This document shows positions 11,736 through 13,713 of a DNA stretch of 13,713 nt, piece after piece (the stretch's first letter is position 1; each line of letters starts with the position of its first letter). A program made the position numbers and the translations under genes. The notes under the pieces were generated by a model that ran no database searches, was not told the origin of the DNA, and was given only the letters and a program-made list of their open reading frames with translations. Origin of the DNA: an uncultured Phycisphaerales bacterium (GTDB lineage: Bacteria > Planctomycetota > Phycisphaerae > Phycisphaerales > SM1A02); assembly GCA_946886375.1 (NCBI GenBank), contig CAMPIL010000055.1, forward strand, positions 1 to 13,713, given 5' to 3'.

Positions 11736-13713
11736 ATGATGAATAACGCACAAATCACAACATGGTTTGCAATCACAGCCCTGGCGGTGATGCTTGCAGC
11801 GCAGGGCGAAGCGACTGGCCAAATATGTACGCCGCATTGGGACAATGCGATTGGTCAGCCAGGCTTGCAGGGTTTTGGGGGGGCGGAGCGGACGAATGCT
11901 TTGACCGTATTCGATGATGGGTCAGGTCTCGCATTGTATGCGGGAGGTTCATTTGCAAGTTCTGGCGCTGCAACGCTCAACCGAATCGGAAAATGGGCAA
12001 ACTCTCAATGGAATCCTTTGAGCGATGGACTTGGTGCCAGCCTCAATTCGGTTTACAGTTTGGCCGTATTCGACGGCGGGAGCGGAAATCAACTCTACGC
12101 GGGAGGCAATTTTACTTCTCCGTTCAATCGCATTGCAAGGTGGGATGGCAGTGATTGGTCGGCAGTTGGTTTCGGATTGAACGGCGATGTGAAGTCGTTG
12201 GCTGTATTCGACGACAATACGGGGTCCCAGCTTTACGCGGGTGGAGGATTTACTTCGTTTGGAGGGAGCGGCGGTCCTGTAAATCACATTGCTAAGTGGA
12301 ATGGAAAGCAATGGTCAATAGTTGGCACTGGCATAAGTGGGAACGCCGTGAATGCGCTTATTGTATTCCATGACGGGGCGAGTCCTGCATTGTTTGCGGG
12401 GGGCCTTTTCACCGGCTTACATCACATTGCGAAGTGGAACGGAACCACGTGGTCGACTTTGGGAACGGGAATGAATGGCGAAGTGAATGCGCTTGAGGTG
12501 TACGACGATGGCAATGGCCCAGCACTATACGCAGGCGGCAATTTCACCACCGCTGATGGAGTGCCCGCGAGCAGAATTGCCAAATGGAACGGATCGAGTT
12601 GGTCTCCTGTGGGCCTAGGAATCGGGGGATCAGGCGCGCCCGTCGTGCGTGCTCTTAAAGTGTACGATGACGGCTCGGGTCCAGCCCTTTATGTAAGTGG
12701 TGCTTTCACATTGGCTGGCGGGCAGCCCGCCAATCGGATTGCAAGATGGAACGGATCGGCTTGGCTGCCAATGGGAACGGGGTTAGATGTCACTGTTCAT
12801 TCGCTTGCCGTTTTTGATGATGGCACGGCCATCGGTCCGTCACTTTACGTTGGAGGGGCGTTCTCGATGGCCGGTGGCCTGCCGAGCCACCGCATCGCCA
12901 AATGGGTCGGCTGCCCCTATCAATGGGCAAACGCTGCTAACGGCACATTCACCCACGCATCAAACTGGACCAACAATCGCGTGCCCAGCGCGGCCAGTCT
13001 GGTCCTCTTTGGCCAAAACCCCGGCACCAACATCTTCAACGTCGACTTCACTCAGAACGCACAAAGCCAGGGCCTGCGAATCACCAAGCAGCGGCCGCAG
13101 TTCAATCTCAACGGATTCTCCTACACCGCATCCAACTACGTCTCAATTGGCGAAGATCAAGTTGGCGTGCTGCGGCTGTCCAACGGCACACTTGCATCGC
13201 CGCGCATCAGTGTGGAGCCGCTTGGCCAGCTGCTGGCCGACGCGATGATCGAAGGAAATCTCACGAACAAGGGAGTCCTGCAGCCGGGCTTGCCTGGAGG
13301 CTCGTTGATCCTCGCAGGCAATTTCACGCAGTGGCCCGGCGCGACGTTCCGCGTCAGCATTGGACCAAAAGATGCTGACTGGATGAGCGTGAACGGCTTG
13401 GCCAACTTGGCGGGAACGATTCAGGTGCAATTGCGCGATGGAGCTGATCCGCAGATAGGCACGCTGGTCCCGGTTGTCAGCGCAGCAGCGATCACAAATT
13501 CCTTTAGTGCGGCGCTCATGCCTTTCCTGGGCGCCGACCGAGCCATGCAGGTGCAGTATTCCAGCGGCGCAATCGATGGCAGCTCCGGGGTTGTCGTAGT
13601 CGTCGTGCCGCCCGGTGGCAGTCCTGAACTTGAGGATTCCAACACCATCGAACTCTCAGGCACCCCCACCGGCGTCAGCGGCGCAACCATCGGCGGACTG
13701 CCCGCAGCCCAAG
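11736..13713 (+). CDS. Secreted seven-unit beta-propeller protein, partial (runs off the window)
   Basis: An open frame of 659 codons with no stop before the window end, so it is 3'-truncated. The start at 11736 (or 11739) has a GGAGG Shine-Dalgarno. The signal peptide is ITTWFAITALAVMLAAQGEA followed by TG. Residues 35-393 form seven repeats of about 45-54 residues, built on W(S)PVGxGxxG, ALxVFDDGxG, L(Y/F)(A/V)GGxF and RIA(K/R)WNG. The LYAGG-like strands fall at 67, 120, 166, 219, 264, 318 and 370. This implies a closed seven-bladed propeller, as in kelch-like planctomycete proteins and the fungal Rax2 ectodomain (similarity from memory). Residues 394 to about 617 (GTFTHASNWTNNRVPSAASL; RLSNGTLASPRISVEP; NLTNKGVLQPG) are a beta-rich repeat region of the type that precedes PEP-CTERM or dockerin tails. 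A VVVVVVPPGG linker (619-628) starts a further domain that is cut off. The function is unknown, probably surface binding. Confidence 0.88.
   Translation, partial: MMNNAQITTWFAITALAVMLAAQGEATGQICTPHWDNAIGQPGLQGFGGAERTNALTVFDDGSGLALYAGGSFASSGAATLNRIGKWANSQWNPLSDGLGASLNSVYSLAVFDGGSGNQLYAGGNFTSPFNRIARWDGSDWSAVGFGLNGDVKSLAVFDDNTGSQLYAGGGFTSFGGSGGPVNHIAKWNGKQWSIVGTGISGNAVNALIVFHDGASPALFAGGLFTGLHHIAKWNGTTWSTLGTGMNGEVNALEVYDDGNGPALYAGGNFTTADGVPASRIAKWNGSSWSPVGLGIGGSGAPVVRALKVYDDGSGPALYVSGAFTLAGGQPANRIARWNGSAWLPMGTGLDVTVHSLAVFDDGTAIGPSLYVGGAFSMAGGLPSHRIAKWVGCPYQWANAANGTFTHASNWTNNRVPSAASLVLFGQNPGTNIFNVDFTQNAQSQGLRITKQRPQFNLNGFSYTASNYVSIGEDQVGVLRLSNGTLASPRISVEPLGQLLADAMIEGNLTNKGVLQPGLPGGSLILAGNFTQWPGATFRVSIGPKDADWMSVNGLANLAGTIQVQLRDGADPQIGTLVPVVSAAAITNSFSAALMPFLGADRAMQVQYSSGAIDGSSGVVVVVVPPGGSPELEDSNTIELSGTPTGVSGATIGGLPAAQ
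11889..12914 (+). repeat. Seven tandem propeller-blade repeats within the secreted protein
   Basis: The W-x4-W pairs recur at residues 87/92, 136/141, 188/193, 234/239, 284/289 and 338/343, and a final W390 is followed by W397 with altered spacing. The N-terminal stretch WDNAIGQPGLQGF (35-47) matches the start of a repeat unit (compare WSPVGLGIGG at 289), so the first strand probably completes the last blade, the usual 'velcro' closure. The repeats have diverged at DNA level; I see no long identical stretches. Confidence 0.85.

Noticed and set aside
11889..12914. CRISPR or DNA-level tandem repeat
   Set aside because: The periodicity is at the protein level (45-54 codons) with diverged DNA; there are no short identical repeats with uniform spacers.
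12787..13248. 153-codon plus-strand frame inside the propeller gene (also 13143-13430, 13157-13405 and 13421-13690 on the minus strand)
   Set aside because: They are out-of-frame shadows of the long open frame from 11736, which carries seven repeats and continues without a stop to the window end.
1..13713. Exosortase, cohesin, transposase, integrase or defence-system genes
   Set aside because: I searched the translated frames for their motifs and size patterns and found none, so no such system is claimed here.

Overview
This window most likely comes from a GC-rich planctomycete-type bacterium, probably of the class Phycisphaerae. This is an inference from four features seen together: C-terminal PEP-CTERM-like sorting tails (VPAPG or PVPGPS, a hydrophobic stretch, then an Arg/Lys cluster), C-terminal dockerin-like double repeats ending in 'INAWGACP', a prepilin-like protein with a DGH motif near its C-terminus, and a secreted beta-propeller of the 'RIAKWNGSSW ... 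LYAGG' type. A TonB-dependent receptor shows the cell has an outer membrane. There are no rRNA, tRNA, CRISPR, transposase or phage genes. Almost every gene encodes an exported or membrane protein.

Layout. (1) Positions 12-6137, minus strand: a three-gene operon-like cluster, transcribed from right to left. It encodes a secreted beta-helix-like protein with a dockerin-like tail (resembling the LipL48-like family), then a secreted TPR-like helical protein, then a TonB-dependent receptor whose start overlaps the TPR stop by 7 nt. A perfect hairpin separates the first two genes. (2) Positions 6138-6808: a 671-nt divergent intergenic region. Its gene-proximal part on the minus strand is a potentially structured leader with a perfect Shine-Dalgarno followed by a two-codon ORF, a long-range inverted repeat and two local hairpins. 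Its distal part is repeat-like, palindrome-rich DNA. (3) Positions 6809-8401: two convergent PEP-CTERM genes meeting at a strong hairpin terminator. (4) Positions 8559-10224, minus strand: a small three-helix membrane protein behind a secreted dockerin-tailed protein, with a recognisable sigma70-like promoter. (5) Positions 10374-11327, plus strand: a prepilin-like protein, followed 12 nt after its stop by a candidate three-way-junction RNA structure. (6) Positions 11736-13713, plus strand: the first 659 codons of a secreted protein that runs off the window. It contains a seven-unit beta-propeller followed by a beta-rich region.

How the genes may work together: region 1 looks like one uptake or surface-binding system. 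The receptor is the outer-membrane gate, and the beta-helix protein is a likely extracytoplasmic partner that may be displayed through its dockerin-like tail. The TPR protein may be a periplasmic helper or scaffold. The substrate cannot be read from sequence. The other genes look like independent secreted or surface proteins, tagged by either a PEP-CTERM or a dockerin-like tail; no exosortase or cohesin is present here. The most notable observations are the anchor-swapped beta-helix/TPR/receptor cluster with its structured leader, the candidate structured RNA at 11339-11404, and the truncated seven-bladed propeller gene.
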